From Saccharospirillaceae bacterium (GTDB lineage Bacteria; Pseudomonadota; Gammaproteobacteria; Pseudomonadales; Oceanobacteraceae), in NCBI GenBank assembly GCA_021208685.1, contig JAJOJJ010000020.1, positions 124,001-188,000 of the forward strand: 64,000 nt of DNA. The letters are read 5' to 3'. A program made the translations under genes and the position numbers. Position 1 is the first letter of the stretch. The number at the start of each line of letters is the position of its first letter. Of the stretch, positions 9,132 to 18,302 are shown one piece after another. The notes under the pieces are model-generated. The model did no database searches, was not told where the DNA came from, and was given only the letters and a program-made list of their open reading frames with translations.

Positions 9132-10766
9132 TCAGACGCTGGCTTTGATGGTTTCCAGCAGCTTGTTGGCCTGCTTGCAGGCCATACCGTAGATCGACAG
9201 CTGTGGGTTAGCGCCGATACTGGTGGGGAAGGCTGACCCGTCAAACACATAGAGGTTGTCGAGGTGATGGTACTTACCATGACTGTCGACCAGACAACGG
9301 CTCTGATCTTCACCCATCGCCAGCCCGCCCATGCAGTGTGCGGAACCGGCGGTAAAGGCATTGGAGCGGAACTCCAGCTGGCTGATACCGGCTTTGGCCT
9401 CTTCCCAGCTGCGGAACCACGGCGAGTCTACATGGGAGGCGCGTACGGCTTTGGCACCGGCGGCGAACTGAATTTCAGCCATGGTCAGCCAGGAGCGTAA
9501 TACGCCATCCCACAGGTAGTCGTTGATTTCGTAGTCGATGATCGGCGTGCCATCGGAGGCCAGCTCAATGCTGCCGCCTTCGCTGTCGGGATGGAAACCA
9601 TCGCGCAGCAGGGCAATCATGGCGTGCAGGTTCGGCAGTTTGCTGATGTCATCAAAGTGCTGAGCGCCGTGGCCCAGCAGCAGTACCGAGGTCAGACCGG
9701 GCTGGAGTGGTGGCACTTCGAGTTTGTAGCCCACCTTGCCACTGACTTCGAGCCACTGAAAGTGGTCAGAGTAAATCGACTGTGGTGCACCGTAGTACGG
9801 GTCGATCACCTGCTCGAATTCGGCAAAACAGAAGGTGGTCGGATGAAAGAAGGTTCGCTTGCCAATGCGCTTGTGCGGGTCGGGTGCTTTGGAGCGCAGC
9901 AACAGGGCCGGACCGTTAATGGCACCACAGGCCATGATCACGTGTGGCGCTTTGGCGACGAAGCGTTTACCGCTGGGTTGGTTGTCATGGCCCAGAGCGG
10001 TGACTTCCACGCCCAGAACTTTTCGGCCTTCCATGATCAGGCGTTCAGCGCGGGCGCTGTAAACCAGCTCAGAATGGTTATCCAGTGCGGCCGGAATGGT
10101 GGTCACCAGCATGGATTGTTTGGCGTTGGTCGGACAGCCGGTGCCACAGTAACCGAGGTTCCAGCAGCCGGACACGTTGCGCGGAATCACATGCCAGTCG
10201 ATACCCAGCTGAGTGGCGCCACGCGCCAGCACCGAGTTGTTTTCGTTCGGCTGCACCTGCCACGGAGCGACGTTCAGACGCTGTTCCATTTTCTCAAACC
10301 AGGGAGCCATCTCGGCACTGCTGAAGCCTTCGACACCAAACTCCTCGCTCCAGTAGTTCAGTGTTGGTTCCGGTGTGCGGAAGCTGGAGGTCCAGTTGAT
10401 GACGGTGGTGCCGCCGACACAGCGGCCCTGCAGGATCGACATCGCGCCGTCTTTGCTCATACGGCCGGCGCTTTCCTGATACAGATCGCGGTAGGCTTCC
10501 CGTTCGTCCATGCGGAAATCGTTGGTGCTTTTCAGCGGGCCCTCTTCCAGCATCAGCACTTTCAGTCCGGCCCTGGCCAGAATTTCGGCGGTCGTACCGC
10601 CACCGGCGCCGGTACCGATGATGATGACGTCGGTTTCGATCAGGCTGCCGTCACTGACTTCAATGGCTTCACGTACTTTCCAGCCGTTGGCGATACCCTC
10701 AAGAATCGGGTCGGGAATACCGGCAACCACCGGAATATCGGGCTGGCGTTGATTGTTGTTCTGCAT
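9132..10766 (-). CDS. laoA: GMC-family FAD-dependent long-chain alcohol dehydrogenase, LaoA-like
   Basis: A 544-residue flavoprotein of the glucose-methanol-choline oxidoreductase group. Visible are the dinucleotide fold DVIIIGTGAGGGTTAE (about 46-61), QGRCVGGTTVINW, a cysteine-rich GYCGTGCPTNAKQS, and the C-terminal HCMGGLAMG and FPTSIGANPQLSIYG active-site region. In P. aeruginosa the syntenic gene PA0364 (laoA) oxidises long-chain alcohols from alkane and alkyl sulfate breakdown, working with the small protein LaoB. Here the order laoC, laoB, laoA with a divergent TetR gene is the same. The gene starts 27 bases after laoB, so it is in that operon. Substrate range is inferred from synteny. 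Confidence 0.88.
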   Translation of the reverse strand: MQNNNQRQPDIPVVAGIPDPILEGIANGWKVREAIEVSDGSLIETDVIIIGTGAGGGTTAEILARAGLKVLMLEEGPLKSTNDFRMDEREAYRDLYQESAGRMSKDGAMSILQGRCVGGTTVINWTSSFRTPEPTLNYWSEEFGVEGFSSAEMAPWFEKMEQRLNVAPWQVQPNENNSVLARGATQLGIDWHVIPRNVSGCWNLGYCGTGCPTNAKQSMLVTTIPAALDNHSELVYSARAERLIMEGRKVLGVEVTALGHDNQPSGKRFVAKAPHVIMACGAINGPALLLRSKAPDPHKRIGKRTFFHPTTFCFAEFEQVIDPYYGAPQSIYSDHFQWLEVSGKVGYKLEVPPLQPGLTSVLLLGHGAQHFDDISKLPNLHAMIALLRDGFHPDSEGGSIELASDGTPIIDYEINDYLWDGVLRSWLTMAEIQFAAGAKAVRASHVDSPWFRSWEEAKAGISQLEFRSNAFTAGSAHCMGGLAMGEDQSRCLVDSHGKYHHLDNLYVFDGSAFPTSIGANPQLSIYGMACKQANKLLETIKASV

Positions 10767-10793
10767 TGCCTAGTCTCTTTTTATTCGCTGTTA

Positions 10794-11327
10794 TCAGGCC
10801 GGAATTTTCTTCGGTGCACCGGGGTAGCCGCTGCTGACAAAGGTTTCCGGTTGTGAGTACCAGCACATGGTCAGAAGCTTGCACAGTGAGCCGTAACCCA
10901 TGCGTTTGAGCTGAATGCTGCTGGTTTTCCAGTCCTGCAAGAAGGCTTCGATCTGCTCTGCGCTGGCCTCACTCCAGCTGCCCCATTGCGCACCCATCAC
11001 CGCGCGGATCGGAGCAACCTGCATGACGTCCAGCAGCTGTACCAGCTGGCTTCTGGAATAGTCTTCAAGGGTGCCGATCAGGGTATCCAGCGCTTTGGTC
11101 AGACGCACCGGCGCTTCCGCCGCCAGAGTACCGGGGTAGCTTTTGTTCAGAATCACCGGCGCCAGAGCGCTGAGGAATTCGATGTCGCCGCTGCGCAGCA
11201 GCCGGTAGCCTTCGGCGGCAGGCACCTTGCTGCAGCCGGTCAGACCGGCCAGCGAGGCACCCACGGTCAGGGCCGCTGCAGAGCTGGCGCTGAGTTGTAA
11301 AAATCCCCGACGGGAGGTGGTGAACAT
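10794..11327 (-). CDS. laoB: LaoB-like accessory protein with twin-arginine signal
   Basis: A 177-residue protein opening MFTTSRRGFLQLSA, a twin-arginine motif, followed by a hydrophobic stretch and GLTGCS, which fits a Tat-exported lipoprotein. The rest is helical and resembles small subunits that partner membrane flavin dehydrogenases (gluconate 2-dehydrogenase subunit 3 type). The syntenic P. aeruginosa gene PA0365 (laoB) is needed for full LaoA activity. A Tat signal on this subunit suggests the LaoA-LaoB pair may work at or across the inner membrane; LaoA has no signal of its own, so it would have to travel with its partner or stay inside. That last point is inference. Confidence 0.82.
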   Translation of the reverse strand: MFTTSRRGFLQLSASSAAALTVGASLAGLTGCSKVPAAEGYRLLRSGDIEFLSALAPVILNKSYPGTLAAEAPVRLTKALDTLIGTLEDYSRSQLVQLLDVMQVAPIRAVMGAQWGSWSEASAEQIEAFLQDWKTSSIQLKRMGYGSLCKLLTMCWYSQPETFVSSGYPGAPKKIPA

Positions 11328-11337
11328 AAACGCCTCC

Positions 11338-12780
11338 TCAGCGGATAAACAGTTTGCGGATCAGGCCCTGAATCGCGCCGCCGTAGGGTGGGTAAATAAA
11401 CTGCCCGCTGTTAAACCGGCCTTTGCGGTGTACCGCTTTGGCTTTCGACAGGGCAATAAAGCCTTCTTTGCCGTGGTAATGCCCCATACCGGACGGGCCG
11501 ACACCGCCGAACGGCATATCATCCTGGGCGATGTGCATCAGCGTATCGTTGATGGTGACACCACCGGCGTGGGTGCGTTCCAGCACTTTCTGCTGCTGGG
11601 CTTTGTCGTAGCTGAAGAAATACAGCGCCAGCGGACGGTCACGGTCATTGACGTAGTCGATCGCTTCGTCCAGGGAACGGTAAGGCACCAGTGGCATGAC
11701 CGGGCCGAACAGTTCTTCCTGCAGCACTTTCATCCCGGCATTGCCGTTTTCGATAATATGCAGCGGCATTTTGCGGGTGCCGGAAAAATCTTCGTCAGCG
11801 GGGTTCACCACGGTGATTTTAGCGCCTTTGTCTTTGGCATCGGCGACCCAGGCCTGCAGGCGCTGGTGCTGGCGCTCGTTCACCACGGCGGTGTAGTCGC
11901 TGTTGTCACGGATGGTCGGATACATACGGGCGAAGGTGGCCTGATAGGTGTCGATAAACTCCTGCTCTTTACCGGCGGGCAGCAGTACGTAATCCGGCGC
12001 GATACAGGTCTGACCGGCATTCAGCGACTTACCAAAACAGATGCGCTCAACGGCGTCTTTCATGGTGGCGCCCGGTGCGATAATGGCCGGCGATTTACCG
12101 CCCAGCTCCAGCGTAACCGGTGTCAGGTTTTTCGCGGCAGCGGACATCACGATGCGGCCAACGGCGGTAGAGCCGGTGAATACCAGATGATCCCACGGAA
12201 TTTCCGCAAAGGCAGAAGAGACTTCGACTTCGCCTTCGATCATCGCGACCTGATTCTCGCTGAATACTTCGGTCAGCAGCTTCTTCAGCACCCTGTTGGT
12301 GACGGGGGTGAACTCTGACATTTTGATCATGGCGCGGTTACCGGCGGCCAGAGCGGTCATCAGCGGCAGCAGGGCCAGCTGAATCGGGTAGTTCCACGGC
12401 ACCATAATGCCGATCACGCCCAGTGGCTGGTACATCACATGGTTGTGCGATGGTGCAAACAGCATACTGACGTGGCGCTTGGACGGTTTCATCCAGCCGC
12501 GCAGACGTTTGCAGGCGTAGTTGATACCTTCAACGCTGGTCATGATCTCGGCGATCATGGTTTCGTCGGTTGAGCGGCAGCTGAAATCCTGGTTCACCGC
12601 AGCAGCCAGTTCGTCCTGATACTTCAGAATGGCAGCCTTGAGGCGCTTCAGGTCGGCAATGCGTTCGTCGGCGGACGGCATCGGGTTGTTACGAAAGGCC
12701 TGTTGCTGTTGTTTGAACAGGCTGTGCATGCGCTCAAGCTCTTCATTGGGAGAGTGGAGACTGGTAACCGTCGCGACCAT
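11338..12780 (-). CDS. laoC: Fatty/coniferyl-type aldehyde dehydrogenase, LaoC-like
   Basis: A 480-residue NAD(P)-dependent aldehyde dehydrogenase. It has FTGSTAVGRIVM, LELGGKSPAII with the general-base glutamate, and the catalytic cysteine in LNAGQTCIAPD. The C-terminal PFGGVGPSGMGHYHGKEGF is typical of the class-3-like coniferyl/fatty aldehyde branch, and the hydrophobic, basic C-terminus (IQGLIRKLFIR) fits membrane association. It would oxidise the aldehyde made by LaoA to the fatty acid. The ATG at 12780 is preceded by CAGGAG at good spacing; a start 21 codons earlier would extend into the operator region. laoB follows after 10 bases. Confidence 0.9.
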   Translation of the reverse strand: MVATVTSLHSPNEELERMHSLFKQQQQAFRNNPMPSADERIADLKRLKAAILKYQDELAAAVNQDFSCRSTDETMIAEIMTSVEGINYACKRLRGWMKPSKRHVSMLFAPSHNHVMYQPLGVIGIMVPWNYPIQLALLPLMTALAAGNRAMIKMSEFTPVTNRVLKKLLTEVFSENQVAMIEGEVEVSSAFAEIPWDHLVFTGSTAVGRIVMSAAAKNLTPVTLELGGKSPAIIAPGATMKDAVERICFGKSLNAGQTCIAPDYVLLPAGKEQEFIDTYQATFARMYPTIRDNSDYTAVVNERQHQRLQAWVADAKDKGAKITVVNPADEDFSGTRKMPLHIIENGNAGMKVLQEELFGPVMPLVPYRSLDEAIDYVNDRDRPLALYFFSYDKAQQQKVLERTHAGGVTINDTLMHIAQDDMPFGGVGPSGMGHYHGKEGFIALSKAKAVHRKGRFNSGQFIYPPYGGAIQGLIRKLFIR

Positions 12781-12833
12781 ACTGGGCTCCTGCGGGATCG
12801 TTATTATTGGTTTGCTTTCATCAGTGGGTATTA

Positions 12834-12851
12834 TTAGAGTCATTGCTCTAA
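12834..12851. promoter_or_regulatory. Candidate LaoR operator between laoC and laoR
   Basis: TTAGAG, six bases, CTCTAA: a perfect inverted repeat within the divergent intergenic region, 54 bases upstream of the laoC start. Size and symmetry suit a TetR-family dimer. Binding by LaoR is inferred from position. Confidence 0.55.
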
Positions 12852-12986
12852 AAGGTCAACACTGTAAATACTGACGGCAAAGATCAACCTTCTGAGCATG
12901 GCATTTGCGGCCAATGTGTGTGAGTCTGCGCCAGACAACATGACGCCCTGAGATTTAACAGGCCTGGGCAGAACAGCGGAAACGGC

Positions 12987-13661
12987 ATGAGCACTAAAGA
13001 ACGTATTCTCGACGCCAGCCTGCAGCTCTTTAATGAGCAGGGTGAGCGTAAGGTAACGACCAATCATATTGCGGCCCATCTGGCGATTTCGCCGGGCAAT
13101 CTGTATTACCACTTCAAGAACAAGCAGGCGATTATTTTTGCCCTGTTCGAACGCTATGAAAGCCGGGTGCTGGACATTCTGCAGGTGCCGGAAGAGCGTG
13201 CCCTGCAGCCGCTGGATAAACTGCGTTATCTGCAGGACATTTTCACCGGCCTGTGGGATTACCGCTTTATGCACCGCGATATGGAGCATCTGCTGCTGGC
13301 GGATACGGAGCTGCATGCCCGCTACCGCGCGTTTTTCCGGCTGTGTCTGCAGCGGGTGGAGCAGATTTTCCGTGGGCTGAATACCGCCGGTATTATCCGT
13401 ATCAGCGAAGACGATATCGCCAGTCTGGCGCTGAATACCTGGATTGTGGTGACGTCCTGGTTCTCGTTTCTGCGCTGCAACCTGCTCGGCGCTGACGATG
13501 ATGCGATCTCGCCAGAACTGTTACGCGGCGGGATTTATCAGGTGTTTACGCTGGAGCGGCCTTATCTGACCGACGAGTACCGCGAGGCGATGAATCAGCT
13601 GCAACAGCAGTTTATTCCGCGTCCGAGCTGGCTGGAGACGGATGCTGCAAGAACGGACTGA
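12987..13661 (+). CDS. laoR: TetR/AcrR-family repressor, LaoR-like
   Basis: A 224-residue regulator with an N-terminal TetR helix-turn-helix (about 5-50: KERILDASLQLFNEQGERKVTTNHIA and then ISPGNLYYHFKNKQAII, here cited in two pieces). The ligand-binding domain from about 60 is helical with little further signature. It is transcribed divergently from the laoCBA operon, matching P. aeruginosa PA0367 (laoR), which represses the lao genes. A palindrome in the shared promoter region is the likely binding site. Inducer probably a long-chain alcohol, aldehyde or acyl derivative by analogy. Confidence 0.87.
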   Translation: MSTKERILDASLQLFNEQGERKVTTNHIAAHLAISPGNLYYHFKNKQAIIFALFERYESRVLDILQVPEERALQPLDKLRYLQDIFTGLWDYRFMHRDMEHLLLADTELHARYRAFFRLCLQRVEQIFRGLNTAGIIRISEDDIASLALNTWIVVTSWFSFLRCNLLGADDDAISPELLRGGIYQVFTLERPYLTDEYREAMNQLQQQFIPRPSWLETDAARTD

Positions 13662-13695
13662 TACATCCATCCGTTCCGGCGGCTCCGGCATTGCG

Positions 13696-14253
13696 TTAAC
13701 AATCCTTCATCACCTCAAACAGGCGGAAACAGAACTCTTTGGTTTCCTTGTGCTTGATCTCCTGCCAGTGGGGCGGAATCAGCGGTTGCAGACGTACCTC
13801 ATGCTCGGCATACACCAGTGCGCCGGGCAAAAGGCGCAGGGCATCAATAGCCGGTTGCAGCAGGTCTTTGCCAAAAGGCGGGTCAAGAAAGACTAAATCG
13901 AAGGGTTCCGGGTGTTGCTGCAGCCACAACAAGGCATCGCCGGCCCAGACCTGAGCATTGGACGCCTGTAAGACAGCCAGATTTTCACGCAGCTGCAGTG
14001 CGGCAGACGGATGTTTTTCCAGAAAAATCACTTCTTTGGCGCCGCGCGATAAGGCTTCGAAGCCCAGTGCGCCGGAACCGGCAAAAGCATCCAGTGCACG
14101 GGCACCGGCAATATCATGCTGTAACCAGTTAAATACGGTTTCACGCACCCGGTCCATGGTCGGACGCAGGCCATCAACGGCCGGGAAGCGCAGGCGGCGG
14201 GAGCGCCACTGACCACCAATAATACGCAGTTGCTGGGATTGGATTTTACTCAT
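13696..14253 (-). CDS. rsmD: 16S rRNA (guanine(966)-N(2))-methyltransferase
   Basis: A 185-residue SAM-dependent methyltransferase. It opens with the basic RIIGGQWRSRRLRFP typical of RsmD, then RPTMDRVRETVFNWL, motif I DAFAGSGALGFEALSRGA, and the catalytic FLDPPFGKDLL. It methylates G966 of 16S rRNA in the assembled small subunit. The ATG at 14253 follows a weak GAAGAA; the upstream gene ends 7 bases before, so translation may be coupled. Upstream of ftsY is the usual site for this gene. Confidence 0.95.
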   Translation of the reverse strand: MSKIQSQQLRIIGGQWRSRRLRFPAVDGLRPTMDRVRETVFNWLQHDIAGARALDAFAGSGALGFEALSRGAKEVIFLEKHPSAALQLRENLAVLQASNAQVWAGDALLWLQQHPEPFDLVFLDPPFGKDLLQPAIDALRLLPGALVYAEHEVRLQPLIPPHWQEIKHKETKEFCFRLFEVMKDC

Positions 14254-14260
14254 GAGTTCT

Positions 14261-15055
14261 TCAGTGCTGGCTGGGTTCTCGCTGCGGCTGAGCGGCTGAC
14301 AGACATTGCAGCAGTTCAGCGGGAGCGGTTTTCTGACTCTGGCCGAGCTGGTTATACAGTTGGCGGTAGAGGTCTTCCGGCGGGCGATAGTAGGCAAGAT
14401 CGGCCTGAATGTCGATCTGACGGCGGTCATTTTGCCAGTTCTGACGCAGCATCCGGGTTTGTTCCAGCCGCCACTCAGACCAGGTTTTGCGGTCGGGCAG
14501 TGGTGTGCTCACGGCCTCCGTGTTCAGGCTGAGCAATGCATTCAGCACGCTGGCCCCGGTGTCTGTGGTTTGTTGCTGTGTGAGCCATAACGCTCCCGGC
14601 AGATGCTGAATAACACAGGCGGACAAGGGGGTGCTGGCCGCATGCAGGGTATGCAGTTGCAGGCTGCGGATCACATAGGCGGCCATGGTTTTCTGGCTGA
14701 GTTCATCCCAGGGGCCGGACACCAGCAGGATCACCGCTTGCCCGAGAACATGTCCGGGAAGCTGTTGCTTTAACGGCTGAGTCCAGTCGTTGGCCGGCAG
14801 TGACAGCACATGCATCTCGCTGGCAGAGCGCAGCGCCAGATAGCCACCATGAACATCGCCGGCACTGCGCAGATAGACACCAACACCCTCAATACTCTGC
14901 CAGAACTGCCAGTCAGCAGTGGCCAGCGGCGGCTGTTGCAGTGCCGGTAATGGCTGTTGTTCTTCATCTTTCCAGCCGAGATGAATCCAGCTGATCAGCA
15001 GCAGGCAGACAATGATCAGGGCGCTCAGGGTGGTGCGGCTGAATCCGTGCAGCAT
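14261..15055 (-). CDS. Membrane-anchored protein of unknown function between rsmD and ftsY
   Basis: A 264-residue protein that I do not recognise. One N-terminal membrane segment (about 8-26) is followed by a soluble, probably periplasmic domain with no clear motif. The C-terminal third (about 190-245) is rich in Arg, Gln and Tyr (WRLEQTRMLRQNWQNDRRQ and YYRPPEDLYRQLYNQLG). In Pseudomonas two M16-family zinc peptidases lie at this position; here they are absent and this gene stands in their place. It lacks the HxxEH metal motif, so at most it could be a remnant or partner of such a protein. It overlaps no other gene and probably shares a transcript with rsmD. Confidence 0.7.
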   Translation of the reverse strand: MLHGFSRTTLSALIIVCLLLISWIHLGWKDEEQQPLPALQQPPLATADWQFWQSIEGVGVYLRSAGDVHGGYLALRSASEMHVLSLPANDWTQPLKQQLPGHVLGQAVILLVSGPWDELSQKTMAAYVIRSLQLHTLHAASTPLSACVIQHLPGALWLTQQQTTDTGASVLNALLSLNTEAVSTPLPDRKTWSEWRLEQTRMLRQNWQNDRRQIDIQADLAYYRPPEDLYRQLYNQLGQSQKTAPAELLQCLSAAQPQREPSQH

Positions 15056-15291
15056 AGGACGGTTATCCGGTTAGGTGGTGGTTGTCAGCACCGGGCGCAA
15101 AGATGCCCTGAATGCGTGGTGAAATTTATCCGCTGCCGATAACATCCGGCGGAATGATGGTAGGATAGCGCCCTGACGCCGGGTGCGGAAATCACGCGAT
15201 GGGCTTTGGCCTGATCGCACCGCTTCACAGCATTCTGCAACACCGGCGAATTACGAACATCCATTATTGTCCCTGATGTCTGAGTACCCCG

Positions 15292-16470
15292 ATGTTTGAT
15301 TTTTTAAAGCGCAAAAAGAATGCCCCGGAAGCCACCAAAGAAACTCCGGCGCACGCTGAATCCCCTGAGTCATCCATTGAACAGGCTCAGGCTGATATCA
15401 CCGAACAGGTAACCGACGCCGTCGCTGAACACCCCCCTGTGGCGGAGCAGCCAGCGGCACTGGTCGGCACTGCTGAGGCTCCGGTCCAGCCCCAGACTCA
15501 GGATAAACCGCTGGATAATCAGGGCACGAAAAAGCCGGGCTTTTTCAGCCGTATCCGACAGGGCCTGAGCAAAACCCGCAGCGGCCTGAGCGATGGCCTC
15601 GCCAACCTGTTGCTGGGCAAAAAAGAAATCGATGACGACCTGCTGGAAGAGCTGGAAACCCAGCTGATCATGGCCGACGTGGGTGTCGAAGCCACGCAGG
15701 ACATCATGAGCCGCCTGACCGCCCGCGTCAGCCGTAAAGAACTGAGCGACTCCGATGCCCTCTATAACGCCTTAATCGGTGAGCTGCAGGACACCCTGGG
15801 CGATGTGCAGGCCCCGCTGGTGATCGACAGCAGTAAAAAGCCTTATGTGATTCTGATGGTCGGTATTAATGGTGTGGGTAAAACCACCACCATCGGCAAG
15901 CTGGCCAAACAATTCCAGAACGATGGCAAAAACGTCATGCTGGCGGCCGGTGACACCTTCCGTGCGGCGGCGGTTGAGCAACTGCAGGTCTGGGGTGAGC
16001 GTAATAAAGTACCGGTGATTGCCCAGCATACCGGCGCTGATTCGGCCTCCGTGCTTTACGATGCACTGGAAGCCGCCAAAGCGCGGAAAGTCGACGTGCT
16101 TATTGCTGATACCGCCGGTCGTCTGCACACCAAAGACAACCTGATGCAGGAACTGGAAAAAGTCGTGCGGGTCATGAAGAAGCTCGACGACAGCGCTCCG
16201 CACGAAGTGATGCTGGTGCTGGATGCCGGAACCGGCCAGAACGCCATCAATCAGGCGCGCCAGTTTCAGCAGGCGGTCGGTGTGACCGGTCTGACCCTGA
16301 CCAAACTCGATGGTACTGCCAAAGGCGGTATTATCTTTGCGCTGGCGCGTCATTTTGGTCTGCCGGTGCGTTATATCGGTGTCGGCGAGGGGATCGATGA
16401 CCTGCGTCCGTTCAATGCCGAAGAATTTACCCGTGCACTGTTCCAGCGTGAGCAGAAAGAAACTGACTGA
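15292..16470 (+). CDS. ftsY: Signal recognition particle receptor FtsY
   Basis: GTPase that docks SRP-ribosome complexes at the inner membrane. The 392 residues comprise an acidic, variable A domain (1-110), the helical N domain (about 110-180) and the G domain with [10 protein letters not shown] (191-200), [13 protein letters not shown] and TKLDG. The A domain is shorter than in E. coli, as usual in Pseudomonas relatives. Start at ATG 15292, which gives the typical MFDFLKRKK opening. ftsE follows after 21 bases and ftsX overlaps ftsE, forming the conserved ftsYEX operon. Confidence 0.97.
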   Translation: MFDFLKRKKNAPEATKETPAHAESPESSIEQAQADITEQVTDAVAEHPPVAEQPAALVGTAEAPVQPQTQDKPLDNQGTKKPGFFSRIRQGLSKTRSGLSDGLANLLLGKKEIDDDLLEELETQLIMADVGVEATQDIMSRLTARVSRKELSDSDALYNALIGELQDTLGDVQAPLVIDSSKKPYVILMVGINGVGKTTTIGKLAKQFQNDGKNVMLAAGDTFRAAAVEQLQVWGERNKVPVIAQHTGADSASVLYDALEAAKARKVDVLIADTAGRLHTKDNLMQELEKVVRVMKKLDDSAPHEVMLVLDAGTGQNAINQARQFQQAVGVTGLTLTKLDGTAKGGIIFALARHFGLPVRYIGVGEGIDDLRPFNAEEFTRALFQREQKETD

Positions 16471-16491
16471 CATAACAACCAGGAGCCGGAT

Positions 16492-17185
16492 ATGACCATG
16501 GTGCAGTTTGACCGGGTCGGTAAACGTTACCCCGGAGGCAAAGAAGCCCTCAGTGGCATCAGCTTTGAGCTGGCCCGTGGCGAGTTCGCCTTTCTCACCG
16601 GGCACAGCGGTGCCGGTAAAAGCACGTTGCTGAAGCTGATGATGCTGATGGAGCGTCCTTCCCGTGGTCAGGTGTTTGTCGATGGTCAGAACCTTGGCCG
16701 CCTGCGCCCGGGGCAAATCCCTTATCTGCGCCGCAAAGTCGGCGTGGTGTTTCAGAATCACCAGCTGCTGTTTGACCGCAGCGTTTACGATAACGTCGCC
16801 CTTCCTCTGCAGATTGCCGGTTACACCCCGGCCGAAGCCGGTCGCCGTGTGCGTGCCGCCCTGGATTCGGTAGGCTTGCTGGGCATGGAAAAACGCAACC
16901 CGATCGAACTGTCCGGCGGCGAACAACAGCGCGTGGGTATCGCCCCGTGCGGTGGTGAACAAACCGGCGCTGCTGCTGGCCGATGAGCCAACCGGTAACC
17001 TCGATCCTGAATTGTCGGCGGAGATTATGAATCTGTTTCTGCGCTTCCAGCAGGTGGGTGTCACCGTACTGATCGCCAGCCACGATATCGCCCTGATTGA
17101 ACGCATGGGACACCGCCGCCTGATCCTCGATCACGGCCATCTGCACGAAGGCCAGATCGCAGGCACCGGAGGTCTTTATGGCTGA
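16492..17185 (+). CDS. ftsE: Cell division ATP-binding protein FtsE, disrupted by a +1 indel
   Basis: ABC-type ATPase that, with FtsX, controls peptidoglycan hydrolases at the septum. The first part has Walker A GHSGAGKSTLLK, the Q-loop VVFQNHQLL and the signature LSGGEQQRVGIA. Then one extra C in the run at 16943-16946 shifts the frame. Without it the chain continues RAVVNKPALLLADEPTGNLD (Walker B) and IASHDIALIERMGHR to the stop at 17185. The repaired protein has 230 residues, normal for FtsE. The break lies between signature and Walker B, so the truncated product could not hydrolyse ATP. Sequencing error is the simplest reading, since ftsX downstream is intact and overlaps the repaired stop. 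Confidence 0.93.
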
Positions 17186-18158
17186 ACCCAAAAACAGCGT
17201 AAAAACCCAGGCCGGTGCGTCGCTGCAGGAAATCGGCATGCGCAAGCGGCTGAATGCCTGGGCGGCGAACCATCAGCTGGTGGCGGTGGAAACCCTGATG
17301 CGCCTGCTGAGCAAACCGCTGGGCAGCCTGCTGACCTGGATGGTGATTGCCATTGCCCTGACCTTGCCCGGTGCGCTGTGGATGGCGCTGGATAATATGG
17401 AACAGCTCAGTGGCCGCTTTCAGGCGTCGGGGCGGATCACGCTGTATCTGACACCAAAGGCGACCGAGCAGCAGGGCCAGCAGCTGAGCGAGCGCATTGC
17501 CGCCCTCGACACTGTGGCCAATACCGAATTTATCGATGCTGATACCGCACTGGATGACTTCCGTGCCAACAGTGGCCTGCAGGCTGCGCTGGATTTTCTG
17601 CCGGAAAATCCACTGCCAGCAGTGATTCTGGTCGAGCCGCCGCTGGGCATCGGGTCTGCCGCACTGCTACACCTGATTGAGCAACTGAAATCCTACCAGC
17701 TGGTCGACAGCGTGCAGCTGGATATGGCCTGGGTAGAACGTTTGCAGGCAATGCTGGCATTGGCAGAGCGCCTGATCGGCGTGCTTGGGGTACTGCTGGC
17801 GCTGGCGATTCTGCTGGTGGTCGGCAATACCATCCGTCTGGCCATCGCCGCCCGCGTCGATGAAATCCGTGTAGTGAAGCTGGTCGGCGGTACCAACGCT
17901 TACGTTCGCCGTCCGTTTCTGTACACCGGATTGTGGTACGGCATGGTGGGTGGGTTGCTGGCCTGGCTGCTGCTGATTATATGCTGGGCGCTGCTGAATG
18001 GCCCGGTTGCGGATCTGGCCGAACTTTATGGTTCGGGCTTTGAACTGAAGCCGCTGTCGGCCGCAGCGGCCATGGTGCTGCTGCTGGCCGCCATGCTGTT
18101 AGGCTGGCTAGGGGCCTGGTGGTCGGTCAGCCGGCATTTGGATCATATCGAACCCTGA
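17178..18158 (+). CDS. ftsX: Cell division protein FtsX
   Basis: Inner-membrane partner of FtsE. The 326 residues have four predicted membrane segments (about 50-75, 198-222, 252-275, 298-318) with a periplasmic domain (about 76-195) between the first and second, the part that contacts amidase activators. AIAARVDEIRVVKLVGGTNAYVRRPF, here spanning the cytoplasmic loop after helix 2, is the FtsX/MacB-like coupling region. The ATG follows GGAGG inside the end of ftsE; the two overlap by 8 bases, so translation is coupled. Confidence 0.96.
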   Translation: MAEPKNSVKTQAGASLQEIGMRKRLNAWAANHQLVAVETLMRLLSKPLGSLLTWMVIAIALTLPGALWMALDNMEQLSGRFQASGRITLYLTPKATEQQGQQLSERIAALDTVANTEFIDADTALDDFRANSGLQAALDFLPENPLPAVILVEPPLGIGSAALLHLIEQLKSYQLVDSVQLDMAWVERLQAMLALAERLIGVLGVLLALAILLVVGNTIRLAIAARVDEIRVVKLVGGTNAYVRRPFLYTGLWYGMVGGLLAWLLLIICWALLNGPVADLAELYGSGFELKPLSAAAAMVLLLAAMLLGWLGAWWSVSRHLDHIEP

Positions 18159-18220
18159 TCGGGTCATGGCTGAATGTATTGTTCCGTAAAGGAACTTAAT
18201 GGCCGGTTGGCTGTCAGACT

Positions 18221-18250
18221 TTGCAAGTGCTAAACTCAGTCGCCAAGATA
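18221..18250 (+). promoter_or_regulatory. Possible sigma-70 promoter of rpoH
   Basis: TTGCAA (18221-18226), an 18-base spacer and AAGATA (18245-18250), 53 bases before the rpoH ATG. The -10 is poor. Other rpoH promoters may exist in the 140-base gap after ftsX. Confidence 0.35.
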
Positions 18251-18302
18251 CTTCGCAGAGGCTGCAGAAAGCACCTCACAGAGGCATAAAGAGGAAGGTT
18301 CA

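Noticed and set aside
9591-10856. Long open frame of 421 codons on the plus strand
   Set aside because: It is the antisense shadow of laoA and has no protein-like pattern; the flavoenzyme motifs on the other strand are decisive.
11227-12318. Long open frame of 363 codons on the plus strand
   Set aside because: Antisense shadow of laoB and laoC.
15772-17106. Long open frame of 444 codons on the minus strand
   Set aside because: Antisense shadow of ftsY and ftsE; it has no recognisable domain.
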